This document shows positions 24,159 through 35,089 of a stretch of 64,000 bases of DNA, one piece after another (within the stretch, counting starts at the first letter, position 1; every line of letters starts with the position of its first letter). The stretch is from Sinonovacula constricta (Eukaryota > Mollusca > Bivalvia > Cardiida > Solecurtidae): positions 372,001-436,000 of the forward strand of contig CM017563.1 in NCBI GenBank assembly GCA_007844125.1. The letters run 5' to 3'. Below the pieces are notes generated by a model. The model did not search any database and had not been told where the DNA came from. It saw only the letters and a list, made by a program, of their open reading frames with translations. The position numbers were made by a program, and so were the translations under genes.

Positions 24159-24593
24159 TGTTACGACCGGTGTCGCTATATAACTTTACAAAGGTAGAGC
24201 AAAACACGAATGTAAATGATATAATTCCAAATTCAACACTTTAATATTTTATCACTGTAGAATATAGTAAGTCCACGTAAGTTCCAACACAGAAAGATTT
24301 AATAAAGAAGCTGCAAGTATTTTCAAACTATATATCCAAACTCTACAGCAAACTTTATCCAAACTTCCTTTAAATCGACAAACACGCCGTATATATACCC
24401 AAAGAATTTTTAGAACATTTAAGAAACCCAGAAAATTCTCGAAACCCAGTTAAAAAATAAACAAATCAACTTTCTAGCATGATCCTTTTGTTCTAGCAGT
24501 TACGCGAATGCTACGTCATCAATGCCACAACGGTAAACAAACCTTGACCTGACTAGCGTAACCTTAAACGCTGGTGTACTACTGTGCATCACA
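24159..24593 (-). repeat. Right (5') LTR, 435 bp
   Basis: Starts TGTTACGACCGGTGTCGC and ends ACTGTGCATCACA, giving TG...CA on the plus strand. It shares CAAAACACGAATGTAAATGA and TCCAAACTTCCTTTAAATCG with the left LTR, but lacks the 275-bp segment found there. Confidence 0.85.
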
Positions 24594-25879
24594 AGTGTTA
24601 GATAGATGGCTGTATCATTAGCAAAAAGCCTTACTTTAGACTGTTGTATGTTTATCCCAACTATTTTAAAGTATAATATATAAGCATTTTTCAAGCTGAA
24701 AAGGAAATACGTCTATATACTGATGATAAAACAGTATTTTGAACCATTGTGGCAAAGCAACTACAACACCCATTATCAACAACTAAATCCCGATAATAAC
24801 AAAGTATTTTACTAGTAGATTATGTTTCATGTTTGTACTCGTAACAAGTCGTGCGTTATTTACCTTTGCCGGTAAGATGGTACAAATTTATCCATGAGTT
24901 GCTTGTAGCCTTAAAGGGAGTATCCGACACAGGTGCGGATCCAGAAAATGTTGGTGGGGGAGGAGGTATGAATCAATATTCATTCAACTGTATCGCGTTA
25001 AATACAATATATCCAAACACAGTTAGGTACCCTAATTTCGACCTAAGCAGTGAACAGACACAGTTTACTTTAAAAGCTTGGTATTTTTTTAAAATAACAC
25101 TATGTGTTTTCACAAATGTACTCTTTTACATGGTTCGTGGGTGATGCATCCCCCACCCCTGGATCCTTCCTTGAGCCGACAGTTTGCCCATATCAAATAT
25201 ATGTAAGAATATCTGACATATGGTTTGGATATATGCGCATACTTTCTGCAGAAAAATATCATAATTTAGTCTATTCTTATACGATTTCTAACAATATCTT
25301 AATATGAGGGCAGTAAAATTCGTTAACCAACACTTTAAATGTTCATTCTTTACAAATCTATACAAAAGAACAATTGGAATTCTTGCTAAAACAGACATCG
25401 ACGTCACAGCGAACGATGTGACATGGATGAGCTATAACATAAGTGGTCACGTGGTATTCTTGGTCTAATCTTACCTAACCGTGCGGCACATAGGAAATAG
25501 ATATTTGTAATGACTATCGTACCGTAAGTGTTCACTTTTCAGACATGTGAAGGGCATCCTTAAAAAACTGTTTTTAGACCTTTTCATGTAACAATGGTTT
25601 ATTATGATGTTTAATAAAAACATTTTAGTCGTCCAAACTGTTGGATATCCCCTTTAATACCGCACCTCTTTATGTGCTTAGAAGCTTAGAATTAGAAAAT
25701 ATCCATATTATCACACGCCTGATATGGACATGGATAAATCTAGTGAATGGCCAAATTGAACTTTACAGCTAATGTCATCCAAAGTATGTAGGAATGTCAT
25801 CCACTGTTGTAGAAAATGTGTATCTAGAGGTTTACTACAGTGAATGTTACAGACAATAAGTTTATGCATGAGCTTAAAA

Positions 25880-26330
25880 TTAGTCACAGTAGAGTATACA
25901 GGTAAACGACACATCATTGTCCCTATGTGTGTAATGGGAGGCTTGAGGTTGGCCACAGTTGAATTTAAAGGTAGCAGGCATATTATTGCCCGTACGTATG
26001 TAATAAGGGACTTGAAGATGGCCACAGCAAATTTTAAAGATAACAAGCATATTTTCCCTGTCTGTATGTAATAAGAGGCTTGTGGTTTGCCACAGTGATT
26101 TTTACAGGTAACCGGCATATTATTACCCCGCTGAGTATAGTGTGCTTTGAAGTTCGCACAGGGATTTTTACAATTAACATGTATATTATTGTCCGGCTGT
26201 GTGTACTTATAGACTTGAGGATAACCAAATTTGTTTTTTACAAAAGGTATATTATAGCCATGCTGTCTGTAAAAAGAAGCTTGATGTTGACCACAATGGT
26301 TTTACAGGTAACAGGTATAGTATTTGCCTC
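25880..26330. repeat. 69-bp tandem repeat (copy 1)
   Basis: About six diverged units; GGTAACAGGCATATTATTG-like landmarks fall near 25901, 25970, 26039 and 26107. The unit contains TGTATGTAATAAGAGGCTTG and GGCCACAGT. Because 69 is divisible by three, frames stay open on both strands (23-residue repeats), which is not evidence of a gene. Confidence 0.8.
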
Positions 26331-26795
26331 TCAATACAAACGCAATAAGATAAGATGCTTATTACCTATTAAAGCTACAGTGGCCAGCCACAAGCCTCTC
26401 AATATATTCAGTATTGGGGCAATAATATGGATGTTGACTATTTAGCCTAGGACTTCTCTAAGCTACCATCCTATGGATAAAAGGTAAATAGTGCCGAACT
26501 TTTAAAAACATGGAACTTGATATTTTTAAATACCAAAGTTGTTCATATGTTCTTCCAGATTTCAGTGCGCAAAACCGGGAATTTGATTCTATTTCGAATA
26601 GATGACCAGTCCTCTCAAAAGGGAAATGATCTCTTTATCATGGCAGCATTGCTGCTAACTTTCTTTTACACAATCATGGAACTGCCTTCAACAAGTACAT
26701 ATGGTTCATATATTTCACATAAATATGCCATTGTAATACACTGAGTGACAGTAGCCGTAAACAGTTAAATGAGAAATATTAATGTTTTTATTGTT

Positions 26796-26799
26796 CGTG

Positions 26800-26831
<32 letters not shown>

Positions 26832-26834
26832 TGC

Positions 26835-26871
<37 letters not shown>
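26796..26871. repeat. (TG)n/(CGTG)n microsatellite
   Basis: Alternating TG and CGTG units. Similarity between the two duplicated segments ends at this run and its counterpart at 32533-32604. Confidence 0.97.
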
Positions 26872-26875
<4 letters not shown>

Positions 26876-28207
26876 TTTGTGTGTCTGTGTTTGCGCGCTA
26901 TAAACTACTAAATATATGTGTGTTTTTTATGGTATAAACTAGTAAGATACTTTGCTGTCATCGGGAATGATTTACACTATAAATCGTACTATGTTGTTCT
27001 GTTTTTCAACAATTAAGTGAAAAACTTGCTCCGTGTTTTTGGTCCTTTATATAATTGCATATTGCCATTTCAGTTGATTAAAATTAATCATTGTTGTAGT
27101 AAGTTTTAATACATATACTATAAATTATTGGGGGATGGGGGAGCTAAAACACATACTCGGAATGCTGTGGGTTTGCTTTCTTTTTTTCTCGGTACCCTGT
27201 GTGCGTATGTTTGTATAAATGACTATAGTAGCAAATAATTATGTTTAAATAATTTTACGACAATATAAGTGTTTTAAATGTACTAACTTTGCAACAAGGG
27301 TTTAAAATACATTTTTATTATCGGTAAATGGTAGTTCTTTTGCAGCATGTTAAATATATTTGTTATCATGATTTACACGTGTAAAATATACACTAGCACC
27401 GGGTCAGTCTTATTACATTAAGTTGGCTTCAATACACGGATTTGTCACTTTAAATGTCAGTTTGTAAATTGCAACACCGCGCATGCTAGCTACTCCTATA
27501 TAATTACATCATAATTAGTATATATCATATGAAAATGTTCACATTTCAACCTTGCATTTGAACAGTTTCACATTTTCCGCATATAAATTTTACAAGTTTC
27601 AAATCGCGGTGCGAAAAAAGCACGAATCCATTTTACATTATTAGAATCTAATTTACAAATTACTAATCTAGAGGTGCGTATCTTTCATGTAAAATGTACA
27701 CTGGGTAACACCAGTTTAACATTAGGACGCAAGGGGGTGCTTCTAACAAGGAAATGTCCATCTTTAAATAGAATGTACCGCTTGAACTGGCCCCGTGTGT
27801 ATTTTCAAGTTGGGTGTCTTACCGACAGAATCAGCTACATGTATTATTTATTTGTGCTATACATTTTTAGGGATATTATTCTAAACTGGTGAGCATGATA
27901 TGACTACGTACGTATAATGATATATGTGTGAATTTGGATGATCATTTGATAAGTCAGTGTTTGTGGCACATTAAGAAGAAATGCGAGATTCATGTATTTG
28001 TAATCATTCGTGACATGTACTGTATACATGCACCAACAAATGTCGGTCTATATTAACACGTCTCTAGTCTTTCCTCAGACTGTATGAATCGGTTCAAATG
28101 CTGTTCGTATATTTTTATCTCTCAGGTCTGACAGTCCCTTACCCGCCTTCGACTATCTTTAAACTCTATGGTCCCACCCTCTTCATTTAAATGTATATAT
28201 CCTGATT
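26872..28207. other. No gene recognised
   Basis: AT-rich sequence, no supported coding region or repeat. Confidence 0.55.
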
Positions 28208-28325
28208 TAACCTAAGTGATCCGAGCTGGCAAGATTCCGATACCGGTACACAGCACTGAGTTCGAAATCAAGAAGTCCTCCGTAATCAGGTGCTCTACCA
28301 ACTGGTCTACCTGGCCAGAGAGCTT
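28208..28325 (-). mobile_element. tRNA-headed SINE fragment (family D)
   Basis: On the minus strand the sequence GGTAGACCAGTTGGTAGAGC is an A-box-like start and GATTTCGAACTC a B-box-like second half, spaced as in a tRNA. Stem pairing is poor, so a SINE head or tRNA relic is more likely than a working tRNA. Confidence 0.5.
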
Positions 28326-28344
28326 TAATCCTTCCTTTTTTTAG

Positions 28345-28545
28345 TTATTTTTAGCCAGGCATCAACTGGTCAGAAAACCAGTGCCTAGCCTGTTCATGCT
28401 CCACAGGGTTCTCTGAAGAACCCCTTAAGACACCACTAAAAAAAGCTGGAAAAATCCGATTGCCGAGGGCAAGGGTCGAATCCACGACCTCCTGCTCTTG
28501 AGGTAGACGCTCTAGCAACTGAGCTACATAAGCACCTGACTCTGG
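28345..28545 (-). mobile_element. tRNA-derived SINE (family C)
   Basis: Minus strand: an A-box TAGCTCAGTTGCTAGAGCG near 28524 and a B-box GGATTCGACCC near 28478, then a body with TTTAGTGGTGTCTTAAGGGG and TTCTTCAGAGAACCCTGTGG. It is a different family from A and B. Target duplications were not resolved. Confidence 0.6.
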
Positions 28546-29159
28546 GGAAAGCATACTCACTACATCACGTACTCCTGTTGATATAGTTGAATTCCAATGC
28601 ATTGTAAACAAATCCCAATGTTAATGAGATAGTATGTTTTTATGGAAAACTCCGATACGTATATTAAATTGAATTGAATGTAAACGTATAGACGTATATG
28701 GTAAAATTCCTTGCCGAGTTTTAATATATAAATTAATAACTATTTTTGGCAAAGATAACGCGTTCAATTTGACGCCAAATAACTTTGGCTGTTTTCTATT
28801 TTATCTGCTTTGAAGAATCATTTATGAGTCTGTTCTATGTTAACTTATGATATTCTGTTCTATTTTTAGCTTAGGGACGTCTCTATTTATGTGGTACCGC
28901 CACCTAGCGTCTGAATGTTGTCAATTCTTAACTTGTACATTAGTAATTTGTGACTTTGAGAATTGTGACTTTGAGTTTTGTAACTTGTAAATTGTAAGCG
29001 AACATAAAATTTGTTACTTGATAATTGTGACGTGAAATTTGTAATTTCCAAATTGTATACGACAAATGTGAATAAGATACATGTAAAACGAACGTGTATG
29101 TGCAAACAAATAACAAATTTAAGCATATGCAATTTGCAAATTAGAAATTGAATATTGGT

Positions 29160-29250
29160 GGATATCCCCTTCTATAATATCCCTTGCACTGGGATTTGAG
29201 GGGAATTTCCAGTGTAGCTCCATTTATAGGGTATATGTAATCATTGTAAG
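29160..29250. repeat. Direct-repeat flank, copy 1
   Basis: TCCCTTGCACTGGGATTTGA, CCAGTGTAGCTCCATTTA and GGGTATATGTAAT recur at 32705-32805 in the same order and orientation. The second copy has about 25 extra T residues in the middle. Confidence 0.75.
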
Positions 29251-29364
29251 ATATTAGGAAAAGCGTGTTTTTGTAACCAAAACAACTCCTTCTTGCCCAT
29301 GGCCTTCGAGCGAAAATAAACCATCGACATGACAGTAGTGATTTGTTAAAGAGAGGAGGGAAGG

Positions 29365-30249
29365 TTTACTAAAAATAAAAGTGTACTATATGTTAGCTTA
29401 TCGGGAGGCATGTCCAACACAGCTCTGTTGAACTGATCTAATGTTTGACACGATGTAATGTCTGTAGGCAGGTTGTTCCAATGGCATATTGCTCGTGGGA
29501 AAATGATTATTTGTAATAATCAGCTGAGGCAGAGATAAGTTGATTATAAGATAGGTGAGTGAGAATGTCTTGATTTCCTAGTCATTGGTGGTAAAGTTAC
29601 CGAAATGTGCATTTCTATAAGACACTTAATAATCTTAAACATCATGGCAAGACAACTGTCTATACGCCATTGATCTTGTCTGCGCCAGTGTTGAGATTTA
29701 AGCATCACTGACACACCGAAAAGTAGCCCGTTATCATTTTTGACCCCTATTGCTGTCCTGCGTTGCACTGCCTCGAGTTTGATGTCAGCTCTGAATGGAT
29801 TTGGTGTGTGAGTGTGTCTGTGTAGGGAGACTAGACAGAGGAGCAATAATCTTACTAGTATTTTGTAGGCTGTTGCTTTGAAGGGTTCGGAGTGAGTTTT
29901 TATATTCGTACGTTGGTGGCTTCAGTTAGCTTTTTGGGTTACTCTTTTGATGTGTGTTTCCCAAGTCAAGTCTGAGGTGATGCCTACTGCTTAATATCTG
30001 GCTGAGGAGGTTGAAGCTAGCTGAGTACCATAAAGAACATATTTATTCTGTACTGGTGTTTAGGACCTAGTAACATAAATCACCTGGCGAAACCACAGAC
30101 AGGGAAACAGTCTTGGGTGCACCAGCAGGGAAAGAGGACACTGTTGAGCATGACTCTAGATTGGCTCCGTAGATTGTCCCAGTCATGGCTCCTTTTTCGA
30201 GAGTACATAGATCATTTTGGAGGACTTTTGATTATTTTTTAGATGAGAG
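29365..30249 (-). mobile_element. Decayed non-LTR (CR1/Jockey-like) fragment, second copy
   Basis: The same RT C-terminal remnant as at 17345-18253: KLEAVQRRTAIGVK, RRQDQWRIDSCLAMMFKI, SRHSHS, and the end FPRAICHWNNLP, with the W intact here where the first copy has a stop. It runs uninterrupted into the right half of the duplicated segment at 30250, giving the state before the LTR element inserted. Confidence 0.8.
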
Positions 30250-31509
30250 TGTTAGATAGATGGCTGTATCACTAGCAAAAAGCCTTACATTAGACTGTAT
30301 ATGTTTATCCCAACTATTTCAAAGCATAAAATATAAGCATTTTTAATGCTGAAAAAGAAATACGTCTATATACCGATGATAAAACAGTATTTTGAACCAT
30401 TGTGGCAAAGCAACTACAACACCCACTATCAACAACTATATCCCGATAATATCAAAGTATTTTTACCAGTAAATTAATTTTCATGTGTGTACTCGTTACA
30501 AGTCTAGCGTTCTTTACGTTGCCCCGAAAAATGGTAAAAAATTATCCATGAGTTGCTTGTAGCTTTAAAGGGGGTATCCGATACAGGTGCGGTTCCAGAA
30601 AATGTTGGTGGCGAGGGGGTATGAATCAATATCCATTCAACTGTATCGCGGTAAATACTGGATACACATACACAGTTAGGGACCCTAATTCTGACCTAAG
30701 CAGTGAACAGACACAGTTTACTTTAAAAGCTTGGTATTTTTTTAAAATTACATGTATGGGTTTTCACAAATCTCTTTTACCTAGTTTATGGGTGATGCAT
30801 CCCCCACCCCTGGATCCATCCATGATCCGACAGTTTGCCTATATCAAATATATGCAAGAATATCTGACCTCTGTTTTGGGGTATTTGCGTATACTTTCTG
30901 CAGAAAAATATCATACTTTAGTCTAAGCTTTGGCGATTTTTAACAATATCTTAAATTGAGGGCAGTAAAATTCGTTAACCGACACTTAAAATGTTCATTC
31001 TTTCCAAGTCTATACATAAGAACAATTGGAATTCTTGCTAAAACAGACATGGACGTCACAGCGAACAATTTGACATGGATGAGCTATAACATAAGTGGTC
31101 ACGTGGTATTCTTAGTTTAAACATAGCTAACTGTGCGATACATAGGAAATAGATATTTGTAATGACTATCGTACCGTAAGGGTTAATTTTTCAGACAGAT
31201 GAAGGGCATCCTTAAACAACATTTTTTGAGACCTTTTCAGGTAACAATGGTTTATTATGATGTTTAATAAAAATATTTTTAGTCGTTCTATCTGTTGGAT
31301 ACCCCCTTTAATACCGCACCTCTTTATGTGCTTAGAAACTTGGAATTACGAAACATCCATATAATCACACGCTTGTTATGAACATGGATAAATCTAGCGG
31401 GTTGCCAAATTGAACTTTACAGCTAATGTCATCCAAAGTATGTAGGAATGTCATCCACTGTTGTAGAAAATGTGTATCTAGAGGTTTACTACAGTGAATG
31501 TTACAGACA

Positions 31510-31990
31510 ATAAGTTTATGAATGAGCTTAAAATTAGCCACAGTAGACTATACAGGTAAAAGACACATCATTATACCCATGTGTGTAATGGGAGGCTTGG
31601 GGTTGGCCACTGTCGATTTTAAAGGTAGCAGGCATATTATTGCCCGTACGTATGTAATAAGGGACTTGAAGATGGCCACAGTAAATTTTACAGGTAACAA
31701 GCATATTTTCCCTGTCTGTATGTAATGAGAGGCTTGTGGTTGGCCACAGTGATTTTTACAGGAAACCGGCATATTATTACCCCGCTGAGTATAGTGTGCT
31801 TTGAAGTTCGCACGGGGACTTTTACAATTCGCAGGTATATTATTGTCCGGCTGTGTGTAATTATAGACTAGAGGATGACCAAATTTGTTTTTTTACAATA
31901 GGTATATTATTGCCATGCTGTCTGTAATAAGAAGGTTGATGTTGACCACAATGGTTTTACAGGTAACAGGTATAGTATATGCCTCTTAAT
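31510..31990. repeat. 69-bp tandem repeat (copy 2)
   Basis: Counterpart of 25880-26330, with the same diverged units in the same order, so the array was already present before the segment duplicated. Confidence 0.8.
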
Positions 31991-32532
31991 ACATGTATGC
32001 AATAAGATAAGATGCCTATTACCTGTTAAAGCTACTGTGACATACTTCAAGCCTGTCATTACATACAGCGGGTCAATAATATGGCTACTGCCTGTTAAAT
32101 CTTCTGTGGCCAACCACAATACATCCAGTGGGACAATAATATGGATGTTGCCTATTAAACCTAGGACGTCTCAAAGCTACCATTCTATGGATAAAAAGTA
32201 AATAGCGCCGATCTTTAAAAAAGTTGCAACATGGAATTTAATAGTTTTTAAATAACAAAGTTGTTCATATGTTCTTCGGGATTTCAATGCGCAAAACCGG
32301 GAATTTGATTCTATTTCAAAATGTCTAAAAGCAGATAACCAGTCCTCCCAAAAAGGGAAATGATCTATTTATCATGGCAGCATTGCTGCTAACTTTCTTT
32401 TACACAGTCATGGAACTGTCTTTAACAAGTAAATATGGTTCATATATTTCGCATAAATATGCCATTGTATAATACACTGAGTGACAGTAGCCATAAACAG
32501 TTTAATTAGAAATATTAATGGTTTAATTGTTC

Positions 32533-32560
32533 GTGTGTGTGTGTGTGTGTGTGTGTTTGT

Positions 32561-32604
<44 letters not shown>
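32533..32604. repeat. (TG)n microsatellite
   Basis: Nearly pure TG run at the right border of duplicated segment copy 2. Confidence 0.97.
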
Positions 32605-32605
<1 letters not shown>

Positions 32606-32704
32606 TATGTTTTAGTTTATTACTTAAAGTTGGCTTCTAGCCTGACTTTGAGGTTAGAAAAAAGTGTAGTCCCCAGTGACTAATACGTCACATTGAAACA
32701 GCAG

Positions 32705-32805
32705 TAATCTCCCTTGCACGGAGATTTGATGGGGAATTTGTTTTTTTTTTTTTTTTTTTTTTTTGGTTTTCCAGTGTAGCTCTATTTAAAGGGTATATGT
32801 AATTA
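32705..32805. repeat. Direct-repeat flank, copy 2, with T-run
   Basis: Second copy of the 29160-29250 sequence, split by a T-run at about 32740-32764. Confidence 0.75.
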
Positions 32806-32814
32806 GTTACAGTC

Positions 32815-32912
32815 AATTCGGCCACAAACAAATCCGGCCACAAGTCAATCCGGCCACGAAAAAGTCAATCCGGCCACAATGCCCTGGGAAATCGGTCAAA
32901 CCGGTCACATAT
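32815..32912. repeat. Short tandem repeat CAATCCGGCCACAA
   Basis: Four to five irregular copies of a 16-19 bp unit built on AGTCAATCCGGCCACAA, the last drifting to GGTCAAACCGGTCACA. Confidence 0.7.
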
Positions 32913-33098
32913 TTATGAGTATGCCTTTTATTAACATTATAAATTTTGTTTGCATGCTTTTTGTTAACATTAGCGTACTTATTTTGTAATTTGCGCTATT
33001 ATTTTGTGGTGTAGTTGTTGTAGAAAAATACGATGATCATAGGTTTGTTTATTTGTATTACGTTTGTGTTACTACTTCTACTATCATTTTTATGTATT

Positions 33099-33147
33099 TA
33101 TTTTTATTATTATCATTATTTTTATAATTATTATTATTATTATTATA

Positions 33148-33211
<64 letters not shown>

Positions 33212-33222
33212 ATCATCAGTTG
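33099..33222. repeat. (ATT)n microsatellite
   Basis: ATT run with its pure core at about 33127-33200, followed by CATCAT units. Confidence 0.97.
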
Positions 33223-33387
33223 GTGTTTGTGTAGTAGTAGTAAGTATTGTTGTTATATCACGTATTTTACAAAGAAAAAAAAAAAGACACATGCAAAAGG
33301 AACACTTATTCAAAAGAAATAATTCAAATTTCATATTATTTACAGTTTAATAATGATAATAAAAAGTGAGACGTCTTTATTCCTCAT

Positions 33388-33768
33388 TTAGGAGTCGACC
33401 GCCGCTTCATCTGGTGCCATTCTCAACAGGCACGACACCTTCTTCAATAGGCCGGTCCCAGGCAAGCCATTTGTCCTGTAACTGAAATTCATAATAGACG
33501 TAGAAAAGTTGTCGCCATGTAATTTTTAAATGATTCACTGATTGTATCACTTAAGTTGCTGTAAATATTTTTAGTGTAACACAACTGCTACATAGTTCTA
33601 TACTAACCTGTCCCATGCGGCAATGATCTGACCCTGCATGCTTTGCGCTGCAGACTCAGAAGTGCCAGCTCACAGACCAACTGTCGCTGTGCTGGAACGT
33701 CTTTGGCCCATAGAAAAGCCCATTTGTTGGAGGGGAGTGCGGTCAACAATCTTCATCAGTTTAAGAAG
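33388..33768 (-). pseudogene. Candidate two-exon gene remnant, unknown product
   Basis: A minus-strand exon (33768-33608) lies between an acceptor (CATTAG) and a donor (GACAG then GTTAGT). A second exon (33481-33388) follows an acceptor (ATTTCAG) and ends in TAA. Joining them keeps one frame, giving a C-terminus with SYRTNGLPGTGLLKK and ending PDEAAVDS. The first exon contains one TGA in that frame. I do not recognise the product. Matching splice sites and phase argue for a real or recently dead gene, but the pieces are short and could be chance. Confidence 0.3.
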
Positions 33769-34669
33769 CTAATGACAGGAAGATGCAAACGTATTGAATA
33801 CTGCTTCAATGATGTCTTGTTACAAGAAGTGAAATGTTTTTAACAATCCCAAGGATTAAAAAGTCATCAGATTATATAAAAAAAATCGTAAGAGAGTGGT
33901 CGCGCAAAAAGTGAACTTATAAGATGCTGATATCCTCTTTCTTGGGCAAATCTAATTAATGTTTTTCATCTATTTCCATATAAAACAGTTATGATTTTGC
34001 CTGACTATTTTCGGCTTTGTTTTTTTTTTTGTTAAAGACCGAAAACTTGATTGTTAGATCTTGCTTCTCATGATATATGTTGACCTGTGACCTCCGTTTG
34101 ACATGTCTACCTTATGCCATCACCCTAAAAGGACAGAGTGTTAACAACTTCCAAGACAGTTGTTATTCTATTTTATTGTCAAAATATTATCAACAAACTG
34201 ATACAGGACTTGGGAAAGGGGTGATGAAATGGTTGCCAAATGACCATCAGTAGTGTCAGATGGGCTTGTTGTGTCCACCCAGTTCTGGATTGAAAAGTGT
34301 CCTGCCATGGTGAGTCTATACCGGCTGCTCCCAATAGATTCACAGGTCTAGTGTATCTGCTGTAATATGCTTTCATTTGTGACAATAAGAATAGCATTTC
34401 GTCAAATGTATTAAAGTAAGTTATGTTTTGATCAGTATTACATTCTTCATGTTCTTGCAAGATGTTGCCTATAAATCACATGGCTTATATTCAATTTAAA
34501 ATGGCTTTCATGCATATATAAACATGATTACAATACGTTAATGTTTAACCAATGCATGTTCATTTGGAGATAAGAGTGAGTGAGTAGTAGTTAAATGTTT
34601 TATGTTATTTACCATAGACATTTCAGTTAAGTCATAAAAAGTGAATCAAAATCATTTAAACAAATATAA
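33769..34669. other. No gene supported
   Basis: Short frames only, including a 46-codon minus-strand frame at 34168-34308 that I could not support. Confidence 0.5.
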
Positions 34670-34842
34670 TGGTAGTTACACAACTGATTGGCCAGGATAA
34701 TGTGATTGGTTTTGGTATTATGCCAGGTGTTCAAGGAAGTTATACACAGTGAAGGCATAACTATATCTGCTTCAAGTTAATATCGTCTCCAGATAACTGG
34801 AATAATATTGGTGGGACTATAAACCTAATAAACAAACACACT
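34670..34842 (+). mobile_element. Diverged SINE (family A), head missing
   Basis: Plus-strand copy of the family A body and tail: CAGGATAATGTGATTGG, TATTATGCCAGGTGTTCA, ACACAGTGAAGGC, CTATATCTGCTTCAAGT, GTCTCCAGATAACTGG, then TTGGTGGGACTATAAACC and a TAATAAACAAAC end. The tRNA head is absent. It is clearly older than the other three copies. Confidence 0.8.
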
Positions 34843-35067
34843 GTATGGTTATTCACAAAAGATGAAGTAATGTGACATGTTATAAATGAGGATATCAACA
34901 GTTTGCTACATATCAAGTGCATGTAACAATATGTTTCCATTGCTTTGGGGAAATTTAGGCATAATCTTTGCATAAACTTATACCTTAAATTTTGAACACT
35001 ACCTCAATTGTTCGACAGAAACAAATTGCTCTGAATATTCATTTTTTTAAATCTAAAAAAGAATGAT

Positions 35068-35089
35068 GGGGGTGGGGTGGGGGTAGGGG
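35068..35089 (+). other. G-quadruplex-type motif
   Basis: Four G-tracts of 4-5 bases (GGGGG, GGGG, GGGGG, GGGG) separated by T, T and TA. This fits the standard intramolecular quadruplex pattern and stands out in AT-rich surroundings. Confidence 0.7.

Larger units (their letters stand above)
18254..24593 (-). mobile_element. Ty3/gypsy LTR retrotransposon with Gmr1-like pol order (INT before RT)
   Basis: A 6.34-kb element on the minus strand. Its ends are TG (18254) and CA (24593), with a 4-bp target-site duplication AGTG at 18250-18253 and 24594-24597. From right to left it holds a 5' LTR, a primer-binding site, gag with one CCHC-like knuckle, protease (DTGA), integrase (D, D, E and a GPY/F-type C-terminus), reverse transcriptase (YIDD) and RNase H, then the 3' LTR. 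Integrase upstream of RT is the Ty1/copia order, but every domain is Ty3/gypsy in sequence; that combination is the hallmark of Gmr1-type elements. Stops, frameshifts and an inserted SINE (20927-21212) make it inactive. The empty target survives at 30246-30249 in the duplicate segment. No envelope gene was seen. Confidence 0.88.
24598..26871. repeat. Right half of duplicated segment, copy 1
   Basis: Aligns along its length with 30250-32604. Together with 17345-18253 it forms one 3.2-kb segment split by the LTR element. No gene is recognised in it. The internal phrase GGTGCGGATCCAGAAAATGT, a GGGCAGTAAAATTCGTTAAC block and the 69-bp array are shared by both copies. Confidence 0.85.
30250..32604. 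repeat. Right half of duplicated segment, copy 2
   Basis: Counterpart of 24598-26871, joined directly to the LINE fragment. Same order of landmarks, the same 69-bp array, and the same TG run at the right border. Confidence 0.85.

Noticed and set aside
18254..24593. Ty1/copia element
   Set aside because: Only the domain order is copia-like; integrase (GPY/F-type end), RT and RNase H motifs are of the Ty3/gypsy type.
18254..24593. Endogenous retrovirus with envelope
   Set aside because: No envelope-like frame between RNase H (18987) and the left LTR, nor elsewhere in the element.
28208..28545. Possible tRNA genes on the minus strand
   Set aside because: A- and B-box sequences are present, but stems do not pair well and SINE bodies follow; the same applies to the heads at 38115, 49724, 20927 and 43998.
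34168..34308. 46-codon minus-strand frame beginning MAGHFSIQNWVDTT
   Set aside because: Looks somewhat coding-like, but it is short, has no recognised domain and no linked exon with matching phase.
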